DNA of 64,000 nt from Agromyces mediolanus (GTDB lineage: Bacteria; Actinomycetota; Actinomycetes; Actinomycetales; Microbacteriaceae): positions 1-64,000 of the forward strand of contig NZ_JAMBNX010000006.1 in the NCBI RefSeq assembly GCF_023715325.1. Reading direction: 5' to 3'. The notes under the pieces were generated by a model. That model was not told the origin of the DNA, did not search any database, and was given only the letters and a program-made list of their open reading frames with translations. A program made the translations under genes and the position numbers. Within the stretch, counting starts at the first letter, position 1; every line of letters begins with the position of its first letter. This document shows, one piece after another, positions 17,034 to 24,863 of this stretch.

Positions 17034-17954
17034 TCAGGGTCGGGTGGCGCCCGTACCGGCGCCGGCGACGGGCGTGCGGAGCGTCCGCGCGTAGTGCTCC
17101 TTCAGCACGGCCAGGTGCAGCCACGACTCGGTGTGCACGACGCCGGGCACGGCGCGGATGCGTTCGAGGCTCGCGAAGAGGGCGCCCGGCGAAGGCTCGA
17201 CGAGCGTCATGATGGCGTCGAAGCGGCCGAGAGTCTTCGCGGCGAAGTCGACGCCGCGCCAGCCCTGCAGCGCGGTGAGGAGGGCGTCGTCGGCGCCGGC
17301 GAGATTCAGGCCGACGCCCATGGAGAGCTGCCGGTGGGCGAGGCCGCGCGCCTCGACCGCGCTCACCTTGATCACGCCGCCGTCGACGAGCCGTTGCACC
17401 CGGGTCGCGACCGCGGACGGCGAGAGCCGCACCGCTTCGCCGAGTGCGCGGAAGCTCGCCCTGCCGTCACGCTGCAACTGCTCGATGAGGGCGGTGTCGA
17501 TGGCGTCGATCGTGATGCCGCCGTGGTACTCGGAGACGAAGAAGCCGCGGATGACCTTCGAGTAGATGAGCGTGTTGATCTCGACGACGTTCGGCATCGC
17601 ACGGATGCGGGCGAGCAGGCGGTGCAGCGCCGCCATGGAGGAGAGCCGGACCTCGGTGACGAGGTCGTAGACCCCGCCCACGGCGGAGACGAGAACGGTC
17701 TCGGCGAGGCCTCGCAGCTGTTCGGCGACGCGCTCGACGTCGCCGTCCGTGCGGATCGACACGTGGGCGAGCACGTGCTGGCCGAGGAAGACGGGATCGA
17801 CCGCGGCGACGACGCGGACGGTGCCGTCGGACAGCATCGCGCGCAGCCGAGCGGACACCGCCGCGCGCGATTGGCCGAGGCGGCCGGCGAGCGCGTGGAT
17901 GCTCGAGCGGCCGTCCTCCTGGAGGGCGCGGATGAGCTCGGCGTCGAAGTCCAT
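17034..17954 (-). CDS. Lrp/AsnC-family regulator with two tandem AsnC modules
   Basis: A 306-aa protein, about twice the usual Lrp length. Residues 1-145 hold one HTH (I-H-A-L-A-G-R-L-G-Q-S-R-A-A-V-S-A-R-L) plus a RAM-like ligand domain; residues about 150-290 hold a second HTH (F-R-A-L-G-E-A-V-R-L-S-P-S-A-V) plus another RAM-like domain. Duplicated AsnC proteins are common in actinobacteria. The gene is divergent from the MHS transporter-amidohydrolase-decarboxylase operon and is its likely local regulator, with an amino-acid-like effector expected from the family. Confidence 0.92.
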   Translation of the reverse strand: MDFDAELIRALQEDGRSSIHALAGRLGQSRAAVSARLRAMLSDGTVRVVAAVDPVFLGQHVLAHVSIRTDGDVERVAEQLRGLAETVLVSAVGGVYDLVTEVRLSSMAALHRLLARIRAMPNVVEINTLIYSKVIRGFFVSEYHGGITIDAIDTALIEQLQRDGRASFRALGEAVRLSPSAVATRVQRLVDGGVIKVSAVEARGLAHRQLSMGVGLNLAGADDALLTALQGWRGVDFAAKTLGRFDAIMTLVEPSPGALFASLERIRAVPGVVHTESWLHLAVLKEHYARTLRTPVAGAGTGATRP

Positions 17955-18174
17955 GGCGCTACGCCGCCCGTCCGAGATTCCGCTGATCGCGAGTGATCAC
18001 GTGCACAACAGCAGTGTAGTTGCCCGATCAGCCGACGATCAGAACGATTCCGCTTCGAGTTGCGAGCAAAACTCCAGTGGGTCAGGCGTCCTGCTGGAGT
18101 TCTGTGCTTGCTGGCGACGACTGGGGCTCGTAGCATCCATCGCTGTCCCCTGAATCATCCGCGAAGGAGCGGCC
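17955..18174. promoter_or_regulatory. divergent control region with inverted repeats
   Basis: A 220-nt, relatively AT-rich gap between the AsnC regulator and the transporter operon. It contains a perfect inverted repeat with 8-nt arms, AACTCCAG (18070-18077) and CTGGAGTT (18094-18101), 16 nt apart. Nearer the regulator are two close GATCA/TGATC words (about 17995 and 18026-18042). These are candidate operators for the double AsnC protein or its partner. The transporter start at 18175 has the ribosome-binding site GAAGGAGC. Confidence 0.6.
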
Positions 18175-19497
18175 ATGACCACCACGCACAGCAGAGCCCG
18201 CCGCGCGGGCATCGCCGCGTTCGTCGGCACCACGATCGAGTGGTACGACTTCTACGTCTACGCGACCGCGGCCGCGCTCGTCTTCGGCCCCCTGTTCTTC
18301 CCGAGCGGCGACCCCCTGGCCGAGACCGCCGCGGCCTTCGCCACCTTCGCCGTCGCGTTCCTCGTACGCCCCCTCGGCGGCATCATCTTCGGCCACATCG
18401 GCGACAAGCTCGGCCGGCGGACCTCGCTCGTCATCACCCTGCTGCTCATGGGCGTCTCGACCGTCCTCGTCGGCTGCCTGCCCACGTACGACAACATCGG
18501 CTTCCTCGCGCCCGTGCTGCTGATCCTCCTGCGCGCCATGCAGGGACTCGCCGTCGGCGGCGAGTGGGGCGGCGCGGTGCTCATGAGCGTCGAGCACGCG
18601 CCCGAGAAGTCGAAGACCTTCTATGGCGGCTTCACCCAGCTCGGCAACCCGGCCGGCGCACTCCTCGCCTCCGGCATCTTCGCCATCATGGCCCGCGCCG
18701 GCGACGACTTCATCCTGAACGGCGGATGGCGCATCCCCTTCCTCCTCTCCATCGTGCTCGTCGGGGTCGGATTCTGGGTGCGCTACCGGGTCGAGGAGTC
18801 GCCCGTGTTCGAGCAGAAGGTCGAGGGCCGCAAGCAGTCCATGCCGCTCGCCTTCGCGCTCCGCACGAACTGGCTGCCGATCCTCCTCGGCATCGGCCTC
18901 CTGCCGATCTCGACCGGCGGCTACTACCTCGCCACCACCTTCGCCACCGCCTACGCGACGGGCGCCCCGATCGGGCTCAGCGAGCAGGTCATCCTCGACG
19001 CCATGACGATCGCCTCCTTCGTCGAGTTCGTCGTCACGCTGCCGGTCGCCTGGCTCGGCGACAAGTGGGGGCGGAAGAACATCATGTACCTCGGCCTCGT
19101 CGCCTCCGTGGCGACGTTCATCCCGTTCATGCTCGCGATGCCGGGCAAGGTCGAACCGCTCATCTTCCTCCTCGCCTCGCTCGTCCGCATCGCCATGAGC
19201 GCCACCTACGCGCCCATCGCCGCGATCCTCGCGCAGATGTTCCGCCCGCAGGCGCGGTACACCTCCATCGCCCTCTCCTACGGCGTCGGCGCGGCGATCT
19301 GGGCCGGCTTCTCGCCGTGGTTCGCCACGCAGCTCATCGCCTGGACGGGCAGCATCTGGTCGGTCATCGCGATGTTCGTCGGCATGGCCGTGCTCGCCGG
19401 GATCTGCACGAGGTTCGCCCCACAGCACTCGGACGAGGCCCCTGTCACCGCCTCGTTCACGCCCCGCCTCGACACCAAGGAGACGCCGCTGCCATGA
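18175..19497 (+). CDS. MFS transporter, metabolite:H+ symporter (MHS) family
   Basis: A 440-aa transporter with 12 predicted membrane helices. The family start motif G-T-T-I-E-W-Y-D-F-Y-V-Y is at residues about 18-29, and the loop-2 motif G-x-x-x-D-x-x-G-R-R appears as H-I-G-D-K-L-G-R-R-T. MHS members import organic acids, betaines or amino-acid-like compounds with protons. The substrate is presumably the compound handled by the two enzymes downstream: its TGA overlaps the next ATG (ATGA). Good ribosome-binding site. First gene of the operon. Confidence 0.93.
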   Translation: MTTTHSRARRAGIAAFVGTTIEWYDFYVYATAAALVFGPLFFPSGDPLAETAAAFATFAVAFLVRPLGGIIFGHIGDKLGRRTSLVITLLLMGVSTVLVGCLPTYDNIGFLAPVLLILLRAMQGLAVGGEWGGAVLMSVEHAPEKSKTFYGGFTQLGNPAGALLASGIFAIMARAGDDFILNGGWRIPFLLSIVLVGVGFWVRYRVEESPVFEQKVEGRKQSMPLAFALRTNWLPILLGIGLLPISTGGYYLATTFATAYATGAPIGLSEQVILDAMTIASFVEFVVTLPVAWLGDKWGRKNIMYLGLVASVATFIPFMLAMPGKVEPLIFLLASLVRIAMSATYAPIAAILAQMFRPQARYTSIALSYGVGAAIWAGFSPWFATQLIAWTGSIWSVIAMFVGMAVLAGICTRFAPQHSDEAPVTASFTPRLDTKETPLP

Positions 19498-21185
19498 GGA
19501 AACTGACCGCATTCGACCGGCCGAGCCAGACCGCCCCGCGTCTCGTCGCGGCGCGGACCATCCACCTCGTCGACGACGCGGGCACCACCGCGACCGCGAT
19601 GCTCACCGACCGTGGCCGGATCCTCGCGGTCGGCACGGCCGCCGAGTGCGAGGCCGCCGCGGAGCGTGCGGGCCTCACCCCGGAGCGGATCGACCTCGGC
19701 GACGCGGTCGTCGTGCCCGGATTCATCGACGCGCACGCGCATCCGCTGATGTACGGGCAGATGATGACCTGGGTCGACTGCGGGCCGACGGAGGCGGGCA
19801 GCATCCCCGAGATCGTCGCGCTGCTGAAGGCCGCCGCCGAGCGGCTCCCCGCCGGCCGGCCGGTGCGCGGCTACGGCTACGAGCACCGCAACCTCGCCGA
19901 GCAGCGCCATCCCACCCGATTCGAGCTCGACGAGGTCGCCACCGACCGGGAGGTGTACCTGATGAACGCCTCCGGCCACGGCGGGGTCGTCAACTCGTTC
20001 ACCTTCGAACGCAACGGCGTCGACCGCGACACCCCGAACCCCGACGGCGGCGAGTTCTTCCGCGACGCCGACGGCGAGCTCACCGGTGAGCTCTCCGACG
20101 CCGCGTGCAACATCCTCACCGGCGTCCACGGCGTGAAGATCGGCCACCACGGCCCGAACTTCCACCTCGCCGACGAGCCCGAGGAGCACCTGCGCCAGCT
20201 CGACCTCGCCACCCGGCACTTCCTCGCCGGCGGCGTCACCACGATCGGGGACGCCCAGGTCTCGCGGCGCGAGTTCGACATGTACCTGCGTCTCGCCGAG
20301 GCGGGCCGGCTCGAGCTGCGGGTCTCGATGTACCTGCTCTCGCACCTGCTCGACGACGCCCTCGAGATGGGGCTCGTCGGGCAGTTCGGCAACGCGCACC
20401 TGAGCTTCGCGGGCATCAAGTTCTACGCGGACGGCACGCTCGGCGGCTGGACGGCGTACTTCCCCGACGGCTATGTCGGCGACCCCTGCCGCACCGGACA
20501 GCTGTACCACGAGCCCGCCGACTACGCCGAGCTCATCCGGAAGGCGCACGCCGCCGGGCTGCAGACCGCGACGCATGCGCAGTCGCCGACCGCGATCGAG
20601 ATGGTCGTCTCGGCGATCGAGGCCGCGCTCGCCGAGCGCCCCGACGCCGACGCCCGCCACCGCATCGAGCACTGCGGCCTGCCGACGGCCGAGCAGATCG
20701 GGCGGATGGCCGCTTCCGGCATCCGACCCGTCAACCAGCCGCAGCACTACTACAACTGGGGCGAGGGCGTGGAGGCGGCGATCGGCACTCCTGGCGAGCG
20801 GTTCAACCCGCTCGGCGAGTTCGAGGCCGCGGGCGTGCCGATGACGATCTCCTCCGACGCACCCGTCGCGGAACCCATCCCGCTCGAAGCGATCCAGACC
20901 GCCGTCACCCGGGTCACCCGTCGTGGCCACCGGCTCGGCGCCGACGGGCTGCGCATCTCGGCCGCAGCCGCCCTCCGCGCGCACACCTTCGAGGCCGCCG
21001 TGTCGCTCGGCCGCGAGGACGACCTCGGCTCGCTCGAGGTGGGCAAGTACGCCGACTTCGCCGTCCTCGGCGGCGATCCGCTCACGTTCGAGGCCGAGCG
21101 GATCGCCGAGATCCCGGTGCTCGAGACCTGGGTGGGCGGGGAGCGCCGGCACCGTGCCGCAGCACCGGAAGGATGGAAGCCGTGA
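19494..21185 (+). CDS. amidohydrolase family 3 (YtcJ/NfdA-like)
   Basis: A 563-aa amidohydrolase. The metal motif D-A-H-A-H-P is at 79-84; later ligands are A-T-H-A-Q-S (H-x-x region), R-H-R-I-E-H-C and the final S-S-D-A-P-V. The C-terminal beta-domain ends in V-G-K-Y-A-D-F-A-V-L-G-G-D-P, standard for the YtcJ group. These Zn enzymes hydrolyse N-acyl, formamide or cyclic amide bonds. Start ATG 19494 overlaps the transporter stop. The gene overlaps the following decarboxylase by GTGA, so transporter, hydrolase and decarboxylase probably act in one pathway. Confidence 0.93.
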   Translation: MRKLTAFDRPSQTAPRLVAARTIHLVDDAGTTATAMLTDRGRILAVGTAAECEAAAERAGLTPERIDLGDAVVVPGFIDAHAHPLMYGQMMTWVDCGPTEAGSIPEIVALLKAAAERLPAGRPVRGYGYEHRNLAEQRHPTRFELDEVATDREVYLMNASGHGGVVNSFTFERNGVDRDTPNPDGGEFFRDADGELTGELSDAACNILTGVHGVKIGHHGPNFHLADEPEEHLRQLDLATRHFLAGGVTTIGDAQVSRREFDMYLRLAEAGRLELRVSMYLLSHLLDDALEMGLVGQFGNAHLSFAGIKFYADGTLGGWTAYFPDGYVGDPCRTGQLYHEPADYAELIRKAHAAGLQTATHAQSPTAIEMVVSAIEAALAERPDADARHRIEHCGLPTAEQIGRMAASGIRPVNQPQHYYNWGEGVEAAIGTPGERFNPLGEFEAAGVPMTISSDAPVAEPIPLEAIQTAVTRVTRRGHRLGADGLRISAAAALRAHTFEAAVSLGREDDLGSLEVGKYADFAVLGGDPLTFEAERIAEIPVLETWVGGERRHRAAAPEGWKP

Positions 21186-22828
21186 ACGAGGAGCAGTACG
21201 CCGACACCGCCGGGCGAGCCGTCCTCGAGACCATCCGCGCCTACGGCGTCACCGCCGTCTTCGGCATCCCCGGCACCCACAACCTCGAGCTCTACCGTCC
21301 CCTGGCCGAGCTCGACATGCGGGCCGTGACCAACCGGCACGAGCAGGGCGCCGGCTACGGTGCCGACGGCTGGGCGCATCAGACCGGACTGCCGGGCGTG
21401 GTCATCACGACCTCCGGGCCCGGGCTGCAGAACGCGATGAGCGCCATCGGCACGGCGTTCTGCGAGTCGCGGCCGCTCATCGTGCTCTCACCCGGGGTCG
21501 CCCTCGGCGCCGAGTTCCGCGATGTCGGCACCCTGCACGAGACGAAGGACGCGACCGCGATGGTCGCGGCGATCGCCGAGTGGTCGCGGCGCGTCACGAG
21601 CGCCGCGGAAGCGGTGGATGCCGTGCACGACGCGTTCGCGCTGTTCCGCACCGGGCGTCCCCGGCCCGTGCACATCGAGATCCCGCTCGACGTCCTCGAG
21701 GGGGCGGCCGGGGTTCCGGCCGCCGCCCGGGCCGCCCGCCCGGCCCCCGCGCCGGAACGGGGCGACGCCGAAGCCGTCGCGACGGCCGCCGCGCTCATCG
21801 CCCGGGCGACCTCGCCCGTCATCGTCGCGGGCGGCGGATCGACCGGCGCCGCGGCGGAAGTGACTGCGCTCGCGGAGCGGCTCGGCGCCCCCGTCGTGAC
21901 GACGCTGAACGGCAAGGGCGTGCTCGACGAGACCCATCCGCTCTCCCTCGGCTCGAACCTGCGCATCGCGTCCGCGCGCGAGGTGGCCGAGACCGCGGAC
22001 GTGCTCATCGTGCTCGGCTCCAAGCTCGGCGAAGCCGAGCTGTGGGTGCCCGGGCTCGAGGCCGGCGGAACGGTGGTCCGCGTCGACATCTCCGCGGCGC
22101 AGCTGCACAAGAACCTGGAGGCGACCGTCGGCATCGTCGGCGACACCGCCGCCGTGGTCGCCGGCCTGCTCGATGCGCTCGACGCCGAGGGGGCGCTCGA
22201 GGCCGAGGGGGCGCTGGGGGCGGATGCCGCGCCGCGCACCTGGCCGGAGCTCGACGCGCGCCGCGCCGCGATCGCGGCGGAGGTGCACGGGATCCTCCCC
22301 GGGACGGTCGAGCTGGCCGAGCGGATCGCGGGCGCGCTGCCCGATGATGCGATCGTCGCCGGAGACTCCTCGCAGATCGTCTACCTCGCCCTGGCCAACG
22401 TGCTGCGCCAGTCGCGTCCGCACTCGCTGCTCTACACGCCGACGTACGCGACGCTCGGGTACGGCCTGCCCGCCGCGATCGGCGCCCGCGTCGCGCAGAC
22501 CGATCGGCCGGTGGTCACCGTGATCGGCGACGGGGCGCTCATGTTCTGCGTCAACGAGCTCGTCACGGCGATCGAGCAGCGGCTCGACCTCACGGTTATC
22601 TGCGTCGACAACGGCGGGTACGCCGAGATCAAGCAGAACGAGATCGACCGAGGCATCCGTCCGATCGGTGTCGACCTCGTGCAGCCCGACTGGGCCGCAC
22701 TGGCCGCCGCGTTCGGGGCTAGCGCGCAGAAGGTCGGGCGCCTGGAGGACGTCGCGCCGACCATCGCGGCGGCCGTCGCGGCGGGCGGTGTGCAGTTCGT
22801 GCACGTGCCTCAGACCGCACTCGCGTAG
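21182..22828 (+). CDS. thiamine-diphosphate-dependent decarboxylase (AruI/benzoylformate decarboxylase-like)
   Basis: A 548-aa enzyme starting at GTG 21182. The N-terminal PYR domain has F-G-I-P-G-T-H-N and the catalytic Glu54 in R-H-E-Q-G-A-G-Y-G. The central domain is Rossmann-like. The C-terminal PP domain has the ThDP motif G-D-G-A-L-M-F ... V-D-N-G-G-Y. It resembles 5-guanidino-2-oxopentanoate decarboxylase (AruI) more than acetolactate synthase, because the FAD-type features are weak. It probably decarboxylates a 2-oxo acid derived from the compound cleaved by the amidohydrolase upstream. The substrate is inferred, not proven. Confidence 0.88.
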   Translation: MNEEQYADTAGRAVLETIRAYGVTAVFGIPGTHNLELYRPLAELDMRAVTNRHEQGAGYGADGWAHQTGLPGVVITTSGPGLQNAMSAIGTAFCESRPLIVLSPGVALGAEFRDVGTLHETKDATAMVAAIAEWSRRVTSAAEAVDAVHDAFALFRTGRPRPVHIEIPLDVLEGAAGVPAAARAARPAPAPERGDAEAVATAAALIARATSPVIVAGGGSTGAAAEVTALAERLGAPVVTTLNGKGVLDETHPLSLGSNLRIASAREVAETADVLIVLGSKLGEAELWVPGLEAGGTVVRVDISAAQLHKNLEATVGIVGDTAAVVAGLLDALDAEGALEAEGALGADAAPRTWPELDARRAAIAAEVHGILPGTVELAERIAGALPDDAIVAGDSSQIVYLALANVLRQSRPHSLLYTPTYATLGYGLPAAIGARVAQTDRPVVTVIGDGALMFCVNELVTAIEQRLDLTVICVDNGGYAEIKQNEIDRGIRPIGVDLVQPDWAALAAAFGASAQKVGRLEDVAPTIAAAVAAGGVQFVHVPQTALA

Positions 22829-22855
22829 TCCGGCGCCGCGGATACGATCGTGACC

Positions 22856-23857
22856 ATGCGCTTCGGAATGTTCGTCCCCCAGGGCTGGCGTCACGACCTC
22901 GTCGGCATCGACCCCCGCGAGCAGTGGGCGGTGATGCGCTCACTCGCCGAGTTCGCCGACCGTGAGGGCTCGCCGTGGGAGTCGATCTGGGTGTACGACC
23001 ACTTCCACACCGTGCCGGTGCCGTCCGAGCACGAGGCGACGCACGAGGCCTGGTCGCTGATGGCGGCGTTCGCCGCATCGACCTCGCGCGTGCGGCTGGG
23101 CCAGATGTGCACCTGCATGAGCTACCGCAACCCGGCGTACCTGGCGAAGGTCGCGGCGACGGTCGACGTCGTCTCCGGCGGGCGGGTCGAGATGGGCATC
23201 GGCGCCGGCTGGTACGAGCACGAGTGGCGGGCGTACGGCTACGGCTTCCCCGAGGTCCCCGAGCGGCTGGCGCGGCTCCGTGAGGGCGTCGAGATCATGC
23301 ACCAGGCGTGGACGACCGGCAGCGCCACGTTCCACGGCGAGCACTACCAGGTCGACGGCGCGATCGTGCAGCCGCAGCCGTTGCAGGACGGCGGCCTCCC
23401 CATGTGGATCGCCGGCGGCGGCGAGAAGGTGACGCTCCGCATCGCGGCCAAGTACGCGAGCGCGACGAACTTCTACGGCAGCCCGGAGGAGTTCAGCCAC
23501 AAGAGCGAGGTGCTGCGCGGGCACTGCGAGCGGCTCGGCCGCCCCTTCGACGAGATCACCCGCTCGGCGAACTTCAACACCGTGATCGGGGTCGACGAGG
23601 CCGACGTCGAGCGCCGCCTCGACGCCGTGCACGCGCGGCTGGTCGGCTCCGCGGGCGAGGCCGCGGCGGCGAAGTTCATCGCCGACTTCCGGGCGGACGC
23701 CGCGATCGCCGTCGGCACGGTCGACGCCGTCGTGGAGCGGCTCCGGGACATGCGCGAGCGCGGCCTCGGCTACGCGATCCACTACTTCCCGGAGGCGGCC
23801 TATGACCGCAGCGGGCTCGAGCTCTTCGAGCGTGAGGTCATCCCCGCGCTGCGCTGA
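22856..23857 (+). CDS. LLM-class F420- or flavin-dependent oxidoreductase
   Basis: A 333-aa TIM-barrel oxidoreductase of the F420 family style: V-Y-D-H-F near residues 42-46, R-V-R-L-G-Q-M-C-T near 76-84, R-V-E-M-G-I-G-A-G-W-Y near 108-118. It is annotated in many actinobacteria as TIGR03560-like F420 enzyme; the substrate is unknown. I chose ATG 22856 over GTG 22850 because TACGAT (22843-22848) lies 7 nt before the ATG and would make a leaderless transcript that excludes the GTG. It may be functionally linked to the preceding catabolic operon but has its own promoter. Confidence 0.87.
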   Translation: MRFGMFVPQGWRHDLVGIDPREQWAVMRSLAEFADREGSPWESIWVYDHFHTVPVPSEHEATHEAWSLMAAFAASTSRVRLGQMCTCMSYRNPAYLAKVAATVDVVSGGRVEMGIGAGWYEHEWRAYGYGFPEVPERLARLREGVEIMHQAWTTGSATFHGEHYQVDGAIVQPQPLQDGGLPMWIAGGGEKVTLRIAAKYASATNFYGSPEEFSHKSEVLRGHCERLGRPFDEITRSANFNTVIGVDEADVERRLDAVHARLVGSAGEAAAAKFIADFRADAAIAVGTVDAVVERLRDMRERGLGYAIHYFPEAAYDRSGLELFEREVIPALR

Positions 23858-23950
23858 GCGCCCGCGCGCTGCGCTGGGCGCCCGCCCGCGCGCTGAGCGC
23901 CCGCCCGCTGCGCTGGGCGCCCGCCCGCCCGCGCGCTGCGCTGGGCGCCC
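23858..23950. repeat. GC-only tandem repeat in a convergent gap
   Basis: About 90 nt composed of imperfect repeats of GCGCTGGGCGCCCGCCCGC directly after the LLM stop, where the last codons read CTGCGC. The repeated unit includes the end of the gene itself, suggesting expansion by slippage. The rest of the gap to 24034 holds no gene; AAGGGTCG and CGACCCCTT words near 23956 and 24008 could form a long stem acting as terminator. Confidence 0.65.
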
Positions 23951-24034
23951 GGCGAAAGGGTCGGATTCCGACCGCGCGAACGCGGACGTCCCGTGCGGAT
24001 GTCGCGAAGCGACCCCTTCGGCGCGGTGAGGCCG

Positions 24035-24301
24035 TTACGCGCCGACGGCGTCGAGCTTCGCGCCGAGCTCGGCGTCGGTCGGCTCGGTGAAGTGGGTGCC
24101 GTCGGGGAACACGACGACCGGGATGTTGGTGCGGCCGGAGATCGACTTCGCCGTCTCGGCGGCCTCGACGTGCACCTCGAGGTCGACGTACTCGTAGTCG
24201 ACGCCACGGCGGTCGAGGAGCGCCTTGGAGCGACGGCAGTCGCCGCACCAGGCGGCGCCGTACATGGTGATCCGTTCGGGGTTCGCAGCAGTAGCAGTCA
24301 C
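24035..24301 (-). CDS. mycoredoxin/glutaredoxin-like protein
   Basis: An 88-aa thioredoxin-fold protein with the redox motif C-G-D-C at 19-22, cis-Pro in N-I-P-V-V near residue 60 and G-x-x-F/T-x-x-P at the end. It matches the actinobacterial mycoredoxin/NrdH-like group that reduces mycothiol mixed disulfides in the cytoplasm. Start GTG 24301 has TACAGT at 24308-24313 exactly 6 nt upstream, so it is probably leaderless. It is divergent from the YdeI-like gene across a 66-nt gap with an equivalent box for each direction. Confidence 0.88.
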   Translation of the reverse strand: MTATAANPERITMYGAAWCGDCRRSKALLDRRGVDYEYVDLEVHVEAAETAKSISGRTNIPVVVFPDGTHFTEPTDAELGAKLDAVGA

Positions 24302-24367
24302 ATCGTTACTGTACGCATTACCTGGCTGGGGTATTCCCGAACGCGGCCGGACGCTCAGACTTGGGGC
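24302..24367. promoter_or_regulatory. divergent leaderless promoter pair
   Basis: Minus strand: TACAGT (24308-24313), 6 nt before GTG 24301. Plus strand: CAGACT (24356-24361), 6 nt before ATG 24368. Neither start has a Shine-Dalgarno. The middle is AT-richer (TGTACGCATTACC). Confidence 0.6.
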
Positions 24368-24808
24368 ATGCGATTCGAGACGACGATGTCCCAGCTGGGG
24401 AACAACACCGGCATCGAGGTGCCGCCCGAGGTGATCGAGGCGCTCGGCGGCGGTAAGCGACCGCCGGTGCACGTGCGGGTGAACGGCTACGAGTACCGCA
24501 GCACGGTCGGGGTGATGGGCGGGCGCTCGCTCATCCCGTTCAGCTCGGACAAGCGGGCGGAGACCGGTATCGGCGGAGGCGACACCATCGAGGTCGAGGT
24601 GGAGCTCGACACCGCGCCGCGCACCGTGTCGGTACCGGCGGACCTCCAGGCCGCGCTCGAGGCCGCTCCCGGAGCGGTCGCCGCGTTCGAAGCCCTCGCG
24701 CCGAGCCACAAAAAGGCGCACGTCACAGCGATCGAGCAGGCGAAGACCGCGGAGACCCGGCAGCGCCGCATCGACGCCGCGGTGGCGAAGCTCACCGGGG
24801 GTCGGTGA
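24368..24808 (+). CDS. YdeI/OmpD-associated-like protein (DUF1905 domain)
   Basis: A 146-aa protein. The first ~95 residues form a DUF1905-type beta-barrel (I-E-V-P-P-E-V, P-V-H-V-R-V-N-G, G-G-D-T-I-E-V-E-V-E-L-D). The C-terminal ~45 residues form the helical OmdA/YdeI segment (F-E-A-L-A-P-S-H-K-K, I-E-Q-A-K-T-A-E-T-R-Q-R-R-I). Members are widespread and of unclear function. ATG 24368 fits the leaderless pattern. Confidence 0.86.
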   Translation: MRFETTMSQLGNNTGIEVPPEVIEALGGGKRPPVHVRVNGYEYRSTVGVMGGRSLIPFSSDKRAETGIGGGDTIEVEVELDTAPRTVSVPADLQAALEAAPGAVAAFEALAPSHKKAHVTAIEQAKTAETRQRRIDAAVAKLTGGR

Positions 24809-24863
24809 CCGCGCTCCGGGCGGCTGTGCCGGCCGCCGGGGTGCGATGGGTGCAGCTGGGTGA

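Noticed and set aside
22850..22856. GTG 22850 as start of the F420/flavin oxidoreductase
   Set aside because: It lies only 1 nt after the TACGAT box, too close to be transcribed; ATG 22856 fits the leaderless spacing.
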